A stretch of 64,000 nt of DNA from Spirosoma validum. Lineage in GTDB: Bacteria; Bacteroidota; Bacteroidia; Cytophagales; Spirosomataceae. The notes below the pieces were generated by a model. That model saw only the letters and a program-made list of their open reading frames with translations, did not search any database and had not been told where the DNA came from. Location: positions 1,116,001 through 1,180,000 of the forward strand of contig NZ_JACXAA010000001.1 in the NCBI RefSeq assembly GCF_014699035.1. The letters run 5' to 3'. Positions 17,875 to 26,959 of this stretch are shown piece after piece. The number at the start of each line of letters is the position of its first letter. The first letter of the stretch is position 1. The position numbers and the translations under genes were made by a program.

Positions 17875-19299
17875 TTAGTCAATCACTCCGTTTTGTAAAC
17901 CATTCGGATTTTCTTCCCAGAAACCATTGACGAACCGGTACCGAACCTGCTTGTCTTTCATGAGCAGGAACGTAGGAATCTGCTCTAACTCAAGCGGGTT
18001 GGCTGGTAGAGTGCCTTCATTCAAAAGGTGTACGGGCTGAACGAGGAACGTATCGTTAGGCGCTTTTCGTACCGGAAATGCCAGGATGCCCTCGCGTCGA
18101 AGCGCTGGTAGATCCAATTTGGCCAAGTCAGAAACGGAATCAAGCGTGTCGGTATGTTGGTAAACGGGGGTCAGCGTCAGACCGGTTGCGTCGATTTCGT
18201 CAATACCGAAAAACGTCGAGAGGTCACCGATGTCTTCGATCTGACTCTTGTAAGAAAACGTTCGGGCCGTATTGTCATTGACCTCATTGCGATTAATGCC
18301 CACATCAACAATCACAGGACGTCCTTCGCGTATGACTGTTGCGTTACGGATCAGCACATCGAACAAAGGGCGGCCATTTTCAGGAATCGCCTGATACTGG
18401 GCAATTACTTGCTCGGCCGTGTTTTCCTGTTTATACGATCCATCAGCAATTTCTTTCAACGCCGATAGAATCGCCACGAAGTTTAACCGCCGGATTGCCA
18501 TTTTCTCCGAGTCGCCTTTATAACCGCCCGATTCGATCAGAACCAGCGTTGTTCCCCATTTCTGAATATTATCGCCAAATGCCCGTGGTTCAAACTCATC
18601 ATCAAAACGCGCGATTTGCCCCGGAATAAACTGCTGCAAGACCCGATTCATGCCCACAATCAGTTGCATCGACCGCTGGCGCACATCGTTGATATTCCGA
18701 TCTTCGTCATAAGCCGTCGCCAGAAACGAAACCACTGCCTGTTTACCGGTTTTCCCAACACTGTACCGTGGATTCTGATCATGCAGATTGAAACCAACCA
18801 GCGGCTTGAGCGTCTGTTGCAGGTTTTTGAGGATAGCGCCTTCTGGTGTTTGCAGACGTAACGCATCCCGATTCATGTCGATGTCCGTTGCGGTTCGACG
18901 CTGGAATCGTTCGGCCCCGTCTGGGTTGAGCATCGGCACAAAATAAAGCGTCGTATTCGTCAGAATCGCTTGACGCAACTCGTCAAAACCATCGTTTTTC
19001 GCCTGTAAAAACTTAAAAATATCGAATAGAGCCATCGTGGCGGTTGCTTCATCGCCGTGCATCTGGCTCCAGAGCAATACGTTTGTTTGCCCCGTCCCGG
19101 CTTTAACCTGGTAAATCGCTCGTTTTTCCAGCGATTCGCCCACCTGGCTAATCGACAACGGTGCGCTTAATGCATTCAGCAGAGGGACAATGTCGTGGTG
19201 CTTGAATCGGCGATGCGTCAGGGTTTTCTCCTTAAACGTTTCGTGGGCATCATGTAACTGCCGCGCTACGTCCTGAGCAGACGAAAAAGTTGATATCAT
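17875..19299 (-). CDS. M14 family zinc carboxypeptidase
   Basis: 474 residues. Zinc ligands H81 and E84 (QMHGDEAT) and a later His in FNLHDQNP, plus the catalytic Glu in LIESGGY, give the full M14 set. MLNPDGAERFQRRT matches the substrate-binding region of the family. No signal peptide is evident, so the enzyme is probably cytoplasmic or leaves by an unknown route; possible substrates are peptides or murein peptides. A C-terminal extension of roughly 150 residues follows the catalytic domain. The gene ends in a clear terminator; crcB lies 46 bases upstream on the same strand and may be cotranscribed. Confidence 0.88.
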   Translation of the reverse strand: MISTFSSAQDVARQLHDAHETFKEKTLTHRRFKHHDIVPLLNALSAPLSISQVGESLEKRAIYQVKAGTGQTNVLLWSQMHGDEATATMALFDIFKFLQAKNDGFDELRQAILTNTTLYFVPMLNPDGAERFQRRTATDIDMNRDALRLQTPEGAILKNLQQTLKPLVGFNLHDQNPRYSVGKTGKQAVVSFLATAYDEDRNINDVRQRSMQLIVGMNRVLQQFIPGQIARFDDEFEPRAFGDNIQKWGTTLVLIESGGYKGDSEKMAIRRLNFVAILSALKEIADGSYKQENTAEQVIAQYQAIPENGRPLFDVLIRNATVIREGRPVIVDVGINRNEVNDNTARTFSYKSQIEDIGDLSTFFGIDEIDATGLTLTPVYQHTDTLDSVSDLAKLDLPALRREGILAFPVRKAPNDTFLVQPVHLLNEGTLPANPLELEQIPTFLLMKDKQVRYRFVNGFWEENPNGLQNGVID

Positions 19300-19345
19300 T
19301 AGGAATAAAGAATTACGACTGGGCGGAGGACAATGACCCTATTGA

Positions 19346-19735
19346 TTAAAGTTTCTGTCCGAGCCACAAACCACTAAAGGAAGCCAATAAACAAATCACT
19401 ACGTTCAGCACGATATTCAGCAAAGCCGCAACAAGCCGACCGTTTTGCAGCAACACAAGCGTATCGTAGCTGAAACTCGAAAACGTACTCAAGCCCCCGC
19501 AGAAACCGACGCCAATCAACAAACGTGCCTCCTCCCCTGCCGACCGGGTTATCACCCACCCAACAACGGCCCCCAACACAAAACTGGCCAGAATATTAAC
19601 GACCAGAATTGCGTTGGGAAACGGAGTTCCCGCAAGTGTCGCCGGAATCAGTCGCCCGGCAACGTAACGGGCCAGGCTACCTATGCCTCCGCCCACAAAC
19701 ACCAGTACGTAGGGGTTTATCAACAGCGCTCTCAT
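19346..19735 (-). CDS. crcB: fluoride-specific channel CrcB/Fluc
   Basis: 129 residues from ATG 19735 (MRALLINPYVLVFVGGGIGSLARY). The frame is open further upstream to 19861, but the extra 42 residues are not CrcB-like. Four hydrophobic segments are present; GGGIGSLARY, the NILASFVLG asparagine region and GFCGGLSTFSSFS are the conserved CrcB motifs. It works as an antiparallel dimer exporting fluoride across the inner membrane. A TAAGTTTG -7 element ends only five bases before the ATG, so the message should be leaderless; no fluoride riboswitch fits there. Confidence 0.93.
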   Translation of the reverse strand: MRALLINPYVLVFVGGGIGSLARYVAGRLIPATLAGTPFPNAILVVNILASFVLGAVVGWVITRSAGEEARLLIGVGFCGGLSTFSSFSYDTLVLLQNGRLVAALLNIVLNVVICLLASFSGLWLGQKL

Positions 19736-19740
19736 ACGGG

Positions 19741-19748
19741 CAAACTTA
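19741..19748 (-). promoter_or_regulatory. -7 promoter element immediately upstream of crcB
   Basis: Minus strand TAAGTTTG is an exact TAnnTTTG. Only five bases separate it from the ATG at 19735, which supports that start and predicts a leaderless transcript. Confidence 0.5.
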
Positions 19749-19871
19749 CGAAAAAACGCCAATGAAGCCGGTTCGCAGGTACGTAAGCCATTCCAACAAG
19801 CCCTATTTTTTCCTATCATTGTAGGATTACCATTCCACTGATCTGGCATCCTCACGTTCACCTACCGAATA

Positions 19872-21170
19872 ATGGCCCAAAATCAACTCAAAAAATTGTT
19901 AGGTGTCGGCTTTGGCGTGGCCGTAACCATTGGTGGCACCGTTGGCACCGGTATTTTACGAAAACCTGGTCCCATTGCGCAGGAGATTGGTAGCCCTACC
20001 CTGATTATTGCCGTCTGGCTGATTGTTGGCGTGTATGCACTGGCCGGAGCCTTATCCGTTATGGAATTAGGAACCATGCTGCCCAAAGCCGGGGGCTGGT
20101 ACGTATTTGCCCACCGGGCGTTTGGCAACTACGTGGGCTTCGTAATCGGAATCAGTAGCTGGCTGGGTAGCGTATCGGCTATGGCCTTTGGAGCAGCCGT
20201 TATGAGCGAATACATTGGGTTGCTTTCTCCAGCACTGGTGTCTTATCAGAAAAGTATGGCCATTGGCATTCTGGTGGCGTTTGTGGCCTTCCACTCCGTT
20301 GGGGTTCGGTTAGCGAGTCGCGCGCAGGAGGTGATGAGTGTTCTGAAGGCTGTTGGTTTATTAGTCTTCGTAGCGGTTTGCTTTTTCATTACGCCCGATA
20401 AACCCGTAGCGGTCGATACGGTACGTCCGTTGGCCGAAGGAGGTATATGGATCGGAATTTTGGCAGCGCTACAGGCCGTTTTTTATACGTATGATGGCTG
20501 GCACACGGCGGCTTATTTTACCGAGGAAGACGTTGATCCCAGCCGCAACCTGCCCCGGTCAATGATTCGGGGAGTACTGCTCATTATTAGCATTTACATA
20601 CTGGTCAATCTGGCGTTGCTATACGTATTGCCTCTATCAACTCTGGCTAATTCAAAACTCCCGGCGGCCGATGCAGTGCAGCTCTTGTTTGGACCGGGCA
20701 GTGCGCAGGTCGTTACGTTCCTGCTGATGATCTCGATTATGGGGATCATCAACGCGCAGATCATGTTTAATCCGCGGGTTATTTTCGCCATGGGTCGCGA
20801 CGGCCTGTTTTTTCCGTTTGTCACACACATTAACGCAGGCGGTACACCCATCAATGCGACGATTCTGACGGCTTCAGCCTCTATACTGATGATTTTGACC
20901 AATACGTACAGCAAACTTTCCGACATTGCGACGTTCTTCTTCGTGCTCTGTTACGCATCCTGCTTTGCGGCTTTGATCCGGTTGCGACAAACCGAACCCG
21001 AACTTCCTCGACCTGTTCTGGCCTGGGGCTACCCATTTTCAACCTGGACCCTGCTTATTGCGTCGCTGGCTTTTTTACTAGGCGTCGTTATCGGTGATTT
21101 TTCGAGCAGTATGTACGCCATCGCCTTTATTGCCGTGAGTTATCCGATTTATCGGCTGATCAAACGCTGA
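19872..21170 (+). CDS. APC family amino acid permease
   Basis: 432 residues, about 12 hydrophobic helices. The first helix has the unwound substrate-binding motif GGTVGTGILRKPG (G-x-x-G-T-G-I), and helix 2 has the ELGTMLPKAGG motif of APC-superfamily exchangers and symporters. YDGWHTAAYFTEE matches the LAT/APA-like TM6 region. It imports or exchanges an amino acid across the inner membrane; the specific substrate is not predictable. A GNAT-domain gene starts four bases after its stop, suggesting an operon. Confidence 0.88.
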   Translation: MAQNQLKKLLGVGFGVAVTIGGTVGTGILRKPGPIAQEIGSPTLIIAVWLIVGVYALAGALSVMELGTMLPKAGGWYVFAHRAFGNYVGFVIGISSWLGSVSAMAFGAAVMSEYIGLLSPALVSYQKSMAIGILVAFVAFHSVGVRLASRAQEVMSVLKAVGLLVFVAVCFFITPDKPVAVDTVRPLAEGGIWIGILAALQAVFYTYDGWHTAAYFTEEDVDPSRNLPRSMIRGVLLIISIYILVNLALLYVLPLSTLANSKLPAADAVQLLFGPGSAQVVTFLLMISIMGIINAQIMFNPRVIFAMGRDGLFFPFVTHINAGGTPINATILTASASILMILTNTYSKLSDIATFFFVLCYASCFAALIRLRQTEPELPRPVLAWGYPFSTWTLLIASLAFLLGVVIGDFSSSMYAIAFIAVSYPIYRLIKR

Positions 21171-21174
21171 GTTT

Positions 21175-22254
21175 ATGAACGGATTAATTAGCGACAATCA
21201 ACCGAAGGAAGCCTTGATCTACCAGCAGCAATCTGTTCGTATCGTCGTAAAAAAAATGGCCGATGCAGCCGCGATAGACTTGTTGAAACGTACCGTCTAC
21301 GGAACCAACGGTATCCAGTATCAGCATACAGGACATGAGGCTAAGATTCACCAGCTCGCCAATCCATTCTTCTTTCATCTATTCAGTAACAAAGAGCTTA
21401 TCGGCATTTACTGCCTGGATGAACGGAAAATCAACGTATCAGGCGATTCAATCATCAGTGGATTTTACGGACGTTATCTGTCGATTACCGAAACGCAGCA
21501 AGGAAAAGGCTACGGCCGTTTGTTAAAAGTTGAAGCCGTCCGGTACGTAGAAACCCACGTCGCTACGTCCTGCATTTTTTATTCCTACATCGAAGAAAAG
21601 AACGCACGATCATTACGTATATCCGAACGAGAAGGCTTTACGTCGATCACTACGTTAAGAACGTTTGTTTTCCGGCGTTACTCACCCAAACTAGATTCGC
21701 GATTCACCCGCTTGCCGAATTCGGATAAAGCAACTTTGCTGACGAAACTTAGGCGTTTTTATGAAACGTACAGCCTCACGACGTTCGCTTACATCAGCTA
21801 CCAGAACAACTATTTTGTCTTGAAAGAAGGAGATGAAATTATTGCCGGTGTACAGGCGAATCCAGTTTGCTGGAAATTTTCAGCGATGCCAGGCTTGAGT
21901 GGCTGGGTCATGATGAACATGCTGCCCCTTTCTTCGGTAACCCGTCGCTTTTTCGATCCGGCCAACTATCAGTTTGTGACTCTGGAAGGCATCTATCTGA
22001 AAGAAGGTCGCGAGGACGTTTTTTCTGTGCTTTTAGAAAGTGTTTTGGCCCACGTCAACTGCCATTCAGCGCTTCTGCAAATCGATACAAAAGATCCTCT
22101 CAACAAATTACTGACCGATTCTAAAAGAATGGGGCCGCTCAGTGGCTTTCAGAAGAATATCACGACTCACGTCATGGTCAAAACGAGTTCCGATGAACCA
22201 GTCTTGATTAATCCAGACGCCCCTGTCTACGTATCTTCGTTTGATTTTTCTTAA
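21175..22254 (+). CDS. GNAT-domain protein
   Basis: 359 residues. The N-terminal half contains a GNAT acetyl-CoA loop, ITETQQGKGYGRLLKVEAVR (Q-x-x-G-x-G), followed by YSYIEEKNARSLRISEREGF, the usual beta5-alpha5 pattern. The second half (from about 185) has no motif I recognise and may be a degenerate second GNAT-like domain. It starts four bases after the permease stop, so the two are likely coupled. The acceptor substrate is unknown. Confidence 0.7.
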   Translation: MNGLISDNQPKEALIYQQQSVRIVVKKMADAAAIDLLKRTVYGTNGIQYQHTGHEAKIHQLANPFFFHLFSNKELIGIYCLDERKINVSGDSIISGFYGRYLSITETQQGKGYGRLLKVEAVRYVETHVATSCIFYSYIEEKNARSLRISEREGFTSITTLRTFVFRRYSPKLDSRFTRLPNSDKATLLTKLRRFYETYSLTTFAYISYQNNYFVLKEGDEIIAGVQANPVCWKFSAMPGLSGWVMMNMLPLSSVTRRFFDPANYQFVTLEGIYLKEGREDVFSVLLESVLAHVNCHSALLQIDTKDPLNKLLTDSKRMGPLSGFQKNITTHVMVKTSSDEPVLINPDAPVYVSSFDFS

Positions 22255-22270
22255 TCCGGGTAACGATCCA

Positions 22271-23542
22271 CTAAAACCGTTCATGGATTTCTTTTAATAA
22301 TTCTGCCGTTCGCTGGCGCATCTGGCTGACAGGTTGCGTGAAATTATTATGCATGATGCTGAAATAAAGGATTTTACCCCTCTGCGTCAGTACGTAACCG
22401 CTCAGATTATACACGCCAGTCATCGAACCCGATTTGGCAAATACGTACGGCTTACCATTCATAGCTATACTACGTAACGTACCGGATTGGCCAGCAGCTG
22501 GCAAGAGCGCAAACAGTCGTTGCTGGGGTACTTTGGCATAAATTCGGCTTACCAGATCAATCAATACGTTCGGCGTAAAAGCATTGTAGCGCGATAATCC
22601 GGAACCGTCTACCCATCTGGCCGAAGTCGCCGGATAATGCAATACGCTGTCTATGATTTTACTACGTTCGGCATTCGGTTCGAGCTGAGATTTGTTCCGT
22701 TCGGCTGAAATCATGAACGCAATCTGCTCCGCAAACTGATTGTCGCTGACGTAAAGCATACGCTTGTACAGGGAATCGGTTGGTGAGCCACGTAGCAATC
22801 GGGTATTATTCGTCATCGGTATGTTCAGCACACGGACTGGCTGGTGAAGCGTATCCGCTAACAGCTGAGCGGCCAAGTCAGCTGACCACCGAAACGGTAC
22901 GTCCTGCCTAACGGGTTTTCCATCGGCGGACTGCGTAAACTGATTACCAAACTCAGACCGGTGTATTCCAACAGGCACTTTCGGGTCAGAAGAAACACGA
23001 ACGCTGTCAACGAATCGACGGGGGCTTTTCTTCCCATTTCGAAAACGCACGACATTGCCATAAATCGGTAGGGAAGCTAACTCAGCTGAATAATCGTCGT
23101 TGTAATCATCCCAGGCCCAACCAGGCCCAAAACGGGGTCCATCGTAGTTCGCGGCTGAAAAAAACAACTGCTCCGGCCGACTCCGTAAGAAGGTCAGCGC
23201 CGTTGTATCCAGTAAATCAGGATGAAGCAGGAGCGGATTGCCGACACCCCAGAAAATCAGCGAATCGTTACGACTGACATACCGAAGTGCGGGTAGTGAG
23301 TCAGGCAGAACTAACAGACCGGCATAGAAACTAAATAATTTGGTATTCGAAGCGGGGGTAAACGGCTTGTCGGCATTGTGCTGAATCAACGCTTTTTTTC
23401 GGACAGGATCGTACAGGGCAACGCCCGTAAAATGATCGGTGTAAATTGGTCTGGTCTGTAGATCGCGGCTCAGTTTCCGGGCAGGCGAACAGCCAATCAA
23501 TAAACCAGCAATAAACAGGGTGCTGATAAACAGTTTATTCAT
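22271..23542 (-). CDS. D-alanyl-D-alanine carboxypeptidase, PBP4/S13 family lipoprotein
   Basis: 423 residues from ATG 23542; a TTG nine bases upstream is less likely. Lipobox LLIGC puts the lipidated cysteine at C18, so it is membrane-anchored in the periplasm. The penicillin-binding triad is present: S65-x-x-K68 in TPASNTKLF, SDN in VSDNQFAEQ and KSG in FAKSGSMTG (KTG equivalent). It would trim or cleave D-Ala-D-Ala or cross-links in peptidoglycan. The family's large insert between SxxK and SxN is present but short. Confidence 0.88.
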   Translation of the reverse strand: MNKLFISTLFIAGLLIGCSPARKLSRDLQTRPIYTDHFTGVALYDPVRKKALIQHNADKPFTPASNTKLFSFYAGLLVLPDSLPALRYVSRNDSLIFWGVGNPLLLHPDLLDTTALTFLRSRPEQLFFSAANYDGPRFGPGWAWDDYNDDYSAELASLPIYGNVVRFRNGKKSPRRFVDSVRVSSDPKVPVGIHRSEFGNQFTQSADGKPVRQDVPFRWSADLAAQLLADTLHQPVRVLNIPMTNNTRLLRGSPTDSLYKRMLYVSDNQFAEQIAFMISAERNKSQLEPNAERSKIIDSVLHYPATSARWVDGSGLSRYNAFTPNVLIDLVSRIYAKVPQQRLFALLPAAGQSGTLRSIAMNGKPYVFAKSGSMTGVYNLSGYVLTQRGKILYFSIMHNNFTQPVSQMRQRTAELLKEIHERF

Positions 23543-23588
23543 ACACTGCAAATTAACTTTCTCGTAGTGCGGACCGCCCGCATCACGG

Positions 23589-26207
23589 CTACCGAGCGAT
23601 AACGATTTTTTTTGTTACTACGGTGCCGTCAACGGTAAGCTGCACAAAATACAATCCGGCGGCCAGAGACTGGAGATCGATCTGCTCATTAATTTTTGTA
23701 CCAACGACTTTCAGTTTCGTCTGATGATACGTCTGCCCGGTCGGTCCAACAATGCGGATATGCGCTTCGGTAACGGATTTCACTACGTTTGCTTCTAACC
23801 GTAACAACGTATTACCAACCGGATTCGGTGAAATAGATAGCTGACCGATTGCAGTCGGCTCATTAGCCAGTACCAACTGAGCAGGGGCCTGAATGCGTAG
23901 ATTATCAATTGCCCAGCCCCAGCCATAGGCCAGTTGATCAGCTAGTAATCGAAAGCGAATCAGAATTTGGTCGCCTGCTTTAAAAGCGCCCCCCGGTTTT
24001 AAAATTGGAACATCGCGGTGTCGGAAATAAGCCGGGACAGGTACGGCTGCTGAGTTTTGCTCACGATACAGTCCATTGGTTAAATTACTTTGATAAAGCG
24101 TCTGCCAGTCGCTTAGGTCGTTCGAATTATATCCGTCGCGAATGGGGAGCCAGGTACGACCGTTATCTTTTGACCCTTCGATGATGACGTAATCATAAAA
24201 ATTCGCATCCCCGAACTTGCTTCCAGGCGCTCCCGGCTCGACCAGCACAATCTCATCGTAACGAATCATCGCACTGTCCGGATTTGTACGAACGCGAATG
24301 GGAGCTAATAGTGTGTAGTCAAAATTGGCCTGAAACCGAAAGTCTGTCCCATTTCGGTACGGGTGCTCCGAATGAATGGCCGGATCGCCGAAATGATCTG
24401 GCGTACTAATGCCAAATCCGTATCCGACGAAATCATTAGCCGCGGTGGCGTCATTGAACGAATTGGTATACTGCTCACGAACAGGCGGTTGGGAAACCAC
24501 GACAAGTTGATGAAACCCCGTAGACGGGTTAACCGTTTGGTTCCTCGCCTTCGAGCCGTCCTGCGCCACGATCCGATAGGTTATTTTATCCCCAACTTTC
24601 AGCGAGTTAGCCGGGAAAGGAATTCGATTCACAAATACACTGTCGTATAGAGCATTGCCGATGGCTTGCCAGGTATACTTTAGCAGTACAGCAGGCTGGG
24701 TAATACCGTTAATCTGATAATCAACGTAAGCCGTCGAAATACCCGTTGCGTCGTCGGCAATACGGGCATAGATGGGTAACGTATCAGCCTCAGTTGTTAA
24801 AAAAATAGCGCTCTTCGACGGACTGAACAGAATAGCGGGCGCAACCTTGTCAGGACCAATCCAGACCCGATGCCAGGTTTGCGCCCCCGCCTTCAATCGG
24901 CCCGGATTCGAGAACGTACGACCAGAGGCATCCTGCGCCTGAAAATAGTACCAGATTTCACCCTGCGCCTGAGCAGCCGGAAGCGTGAACTGGTATTCGT
25001 CTGTAGTACCCACCCGTGTGAGCGCAACGCTTGTTGCCACTGTATCGGTTTCGGTAGGTTTGGTTTTGCGATAAACTAATTTAGGCGATCCGGTAAGCAG
25101 GGTGGTATCACTGATGATGCGCGTACTGAAAACAAAGTCTTTTACGTCTTCGTCAATGATCGGAGGAGTATGCAGCACAGACGTCGTTCTCCATTCCAGG
25201 TCGGAAAAGAAATTCAGTACGAGCGGGCCGGGTGAATGGATCGCTTCGCTCCGGTTCAGATGCGCCCGCATCAGCGAGTTGACGGAACCCGGCGGATACG
25301 TAGTGTCGTCCAGATGATAAAGGCTGTACGTTAGATTAAATTTAAATGGGGCATATACTTTAATCCGCTGACCTGTTGTCTGTTTCAAAACGGGACCATT
25401 CAGATACAGTCGTTCGCCTGCCAGCTGATACTTCAGCGGGTCCGAATAATTCGGAAAATCGTTTGAGGCTACCAACCGTCTGCCGTCCTCGGATTCAAGA
25501 AAATAATCGTAGATCGAGGGAAAGGCTTCTTTGTTAACCCCCTGATCATCTACAAAATCATAGAAGCCAATAAAACCCAGCCCATGCGCCAGTTCATGCA
25601 GGGCTACCGTCACCAAATCCATCTGGTCTTTGAGCAGTTTCCCGTCCGTGCCGTAGTACCAGTCGTTGTTTCGGTTAAAATCAGCGACGATATCTGCTTC
25701 GTTATCGTTGTTCAGGGGGCGCCGGGCAATTTTTTCGGCTAAGGCAACCGGATAAAAAGCCTGGATTTTCTGCCCTCCATCGAAATTGTATCGGTATGAA
25801 GCGGGCCCGGCCGATCCCAGCATATTCGGCTCCATCGACACCCAATTGGCCTGAATACGTATCGGAACCGACGAGGTAATCAGTGACGCCCAAATATCGA
25901 CGGCGTATTGAAAGGCTCGTCGTGCTTCGGCCGTGAAGTTGGTATACGTAACGATAAACTGCGCTTTCGGAGCCGCCAACCGACCATTCGCGCTACGTTG
26001 CCGCAGAAAAACATCGGGGGCCGGTACGTGTGTAAACGCATTGGAATCGGCTTTGTAATACTTGATCTTTGAGCCGGGTATTGACCAGTTTCGTGGATAC
26101 TGAACCGACGTATTGTCCGTCACTAAGCCTGGTTTCTGAGCAAGCAATGGATTTGCGGATAACAGTCCAGCGACGAAACATACCTTCAATACATGCCAAT
26201 AGTTCAT
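23589..26207 (-). CDS. secreted HExxH metalloprotease-like protein with T9SS type A sorting domain
   Basis: 872 residues from ATG 26207 (MNYWHVLKVCFVAGLLSA, a signal peptide with cleavage near PLLAQ); upstream in-frame sequence to 26327 is not signal-like. HELAHGLGF places H204, E205 and H208 as a zinc-protease core, but the third-ligand position of a metzincin motif (HExxHxxGxxH) is Gly. Middle parts look like Ig-like beta domains and a jelly-roll-like segment (about 640-770). The C-terminus (about 790-872, LSISPNPVGNTLLRL ... LYFVQLTVDG ... KIVIAR) is a T9SS type A cargo domain, so it should be secreted or surface-attached. Confidence 0.82.
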   Translation of the reverse strand: MNYWHVLKVCFVAGLLSANPLLAQKPGLVTDNTSVQYPRNWSIPGSKIKYYKADSNAFTHVPAPDVFLRQRSANGRLAAPKAQFIVTYTNFTAEARRAFQYAVDIWASLITSSVPIRIQANWVSMEPNMLGSAGPASYRYNFDGGQKIQAFYPVALAEKIARRPLNNDNEADIVADFNRNNDWYYGTDGKLLKDQMDLVTVALHELAHGLGFIGFYDFVDDQGVNKEAFPSIYDYFLESEDGRRLVASNDFPNYSDPLKYQLAGERLYLNGPVLKQTTGQRIKVYAPFKFNLTYSLYHLDDTTYPPGSVNSLMRAHLNRSEAIHSPGPLVLNFFSDLEWRTTSVLHTPPIIDEDVKDFVFSTRIISDTTLLTGSPKLVYRKTKPTETDTVATSVALTRVGTTDEYQFTLPAAQAQGEIWYYFQAQDASGRTFSNPGRLKAGAQTWHRVWIGPDKVAPAILFSPSKSAIFLTTEADTLPIYARIADDATGISTAYVDYQINGITQPAVLLKYTWQAIGNALYDSVFVNRIPFPANSLKVGDKITYRIVAQDGSKARNQTVNPSTGFHQLVVVSQPPVREQYTNSFNDATAANDFVGYGFGISTPDHFGDPAIHSEHPYRNGTDFRFQANFDYTLLAPIRVRTNPDSAMIRYDEIVLVEPGAPGSKFGDANFYDYVIIEGSKDNGRTWLPIRDGYNSNDLSDWQTLYQSNLTNGLYREQNSAAVPVPAYFRHRDVPILKPGGAFKAGDQILIRFRLLADQLAYGWGWAIDNLRIQAPAQLVLANEPTAIGQLSISPNPVGNTLLRLEANVVKSVTEAHIRIVGPTGQTYHQTKLKVVGTKINEQIDLQSLAAGLYFVQLTVDGTVVTKKIVIAR

Positions 26208-26383
26208 ATCATACTCTCCTATTCCACGCAGCCAGGGTGTTCGTAATGATAATAAAACCCAGCCTTCGAAACCTCTGTTGCCTAAAAATAGCGCAAACAA
26301 GCGGACTAGTTGATAGAACCGAAGCAATCCTTGTCGCTACGTATCTACAAACTGTCCGCTTGCCCGAAATTTCTTATAAAAAA

Positions 26384-26791
26384 TTACTTAGAATCTACGG
26401 TTCGCTTCAGCACCAGCGCAACGGAATTCAGGCAATAACGTAGCCCATTCGGCGCAGGGCCATCGTTGAAAACATGACCCAGGTGAGCATCACAGATATT
26501 GCAGAGCACCTCAATTCGGTACATGCCGTAGCTGTAATCTTTCTCCAAGCGAACGCGCTCTTCCTCAATGGGTTCGGTGAAGCTCGGCCAGCCGGTTCCT
26601 GATTCAAATTTGTTTGTTGACTCGAATAACTCCGTACCACAGCAAACGCAGGCATAAATTCCGGGATCATGGGCTTCACAGTATTCGCCCGTAAAGGCTC
26701 GTTCAGTACCTTTTTCACGCGTTACCCGGTATTGGTCCGGCGTTAGAATTTTCCGCCACTCTTCGTCAGATTTAATAACTTTTTGAATCAT
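26384..26791 (-). CDS. msrB: peptide-methionine (R)-S-oxide reductase
   Basis: 135 residues, full-length MsrB. Structural zinc ligands are C48/C51 (CVCC) and C97/C100 (CNIC); the catalytic Cys is C120 in RYCLNSVAL, and GTGWPSF and [10 protein letters not shown] are the conserved substrate-site motifs. It reduces the R-epimer of methionine sulfoxide in proteins. No signal peptide, so it acts in the cytoplasm. It is separated from the T9SS gene by 176 bases. Confidence 0.96.
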   Translation of the reverse strand: MIQKVIKSDEEWRKILTPDQYRVTREKGTERAFTGEYCEAHDPGIYACVCCGTELFESTNKFESGTGWPSFTEPIEEERVRLEKDYSYGMYRIEVLCNICDAHLGHVFNDGPAPNGLRYCLNSVALVLKRTVDSK

Positions 26792-26865
26792 AACTGTTCG
26801 TATTAATGGTTGAGTACACTATAAACGCAAAACCGATAAGCTTCCGATTTGTCTTTTCCTCGTCG

Positions 26866-26873
26866 TAAATTTG
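26866..26873 (+). promoter_or_regulatory. -7 promoter element upstream of recQ
   Basis: TAAATTTG is an exact TAnnTTTG; TTTG at 26848-26851 is 14 bases upstream, closer than the usual 19-21. The inferred leader to recQ is about 80 bases. Confidence 0.4.
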
Positions 26874-26959
26874 TGGAACAGTTGATGGGCAGACACGCCG
26901 TTGCCGTTAGCGAACAAAGGCGAAGATTTCCATTGGCTACTGACTAACGACTGATTACC

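Noticed and set aside
19736-19871. Possible fluoride riboswitch upstream of crcB
   Set aside because: The promoter element lies directly before the ATG, leaving no leader, and the conserved riboswitch core could not be matched.
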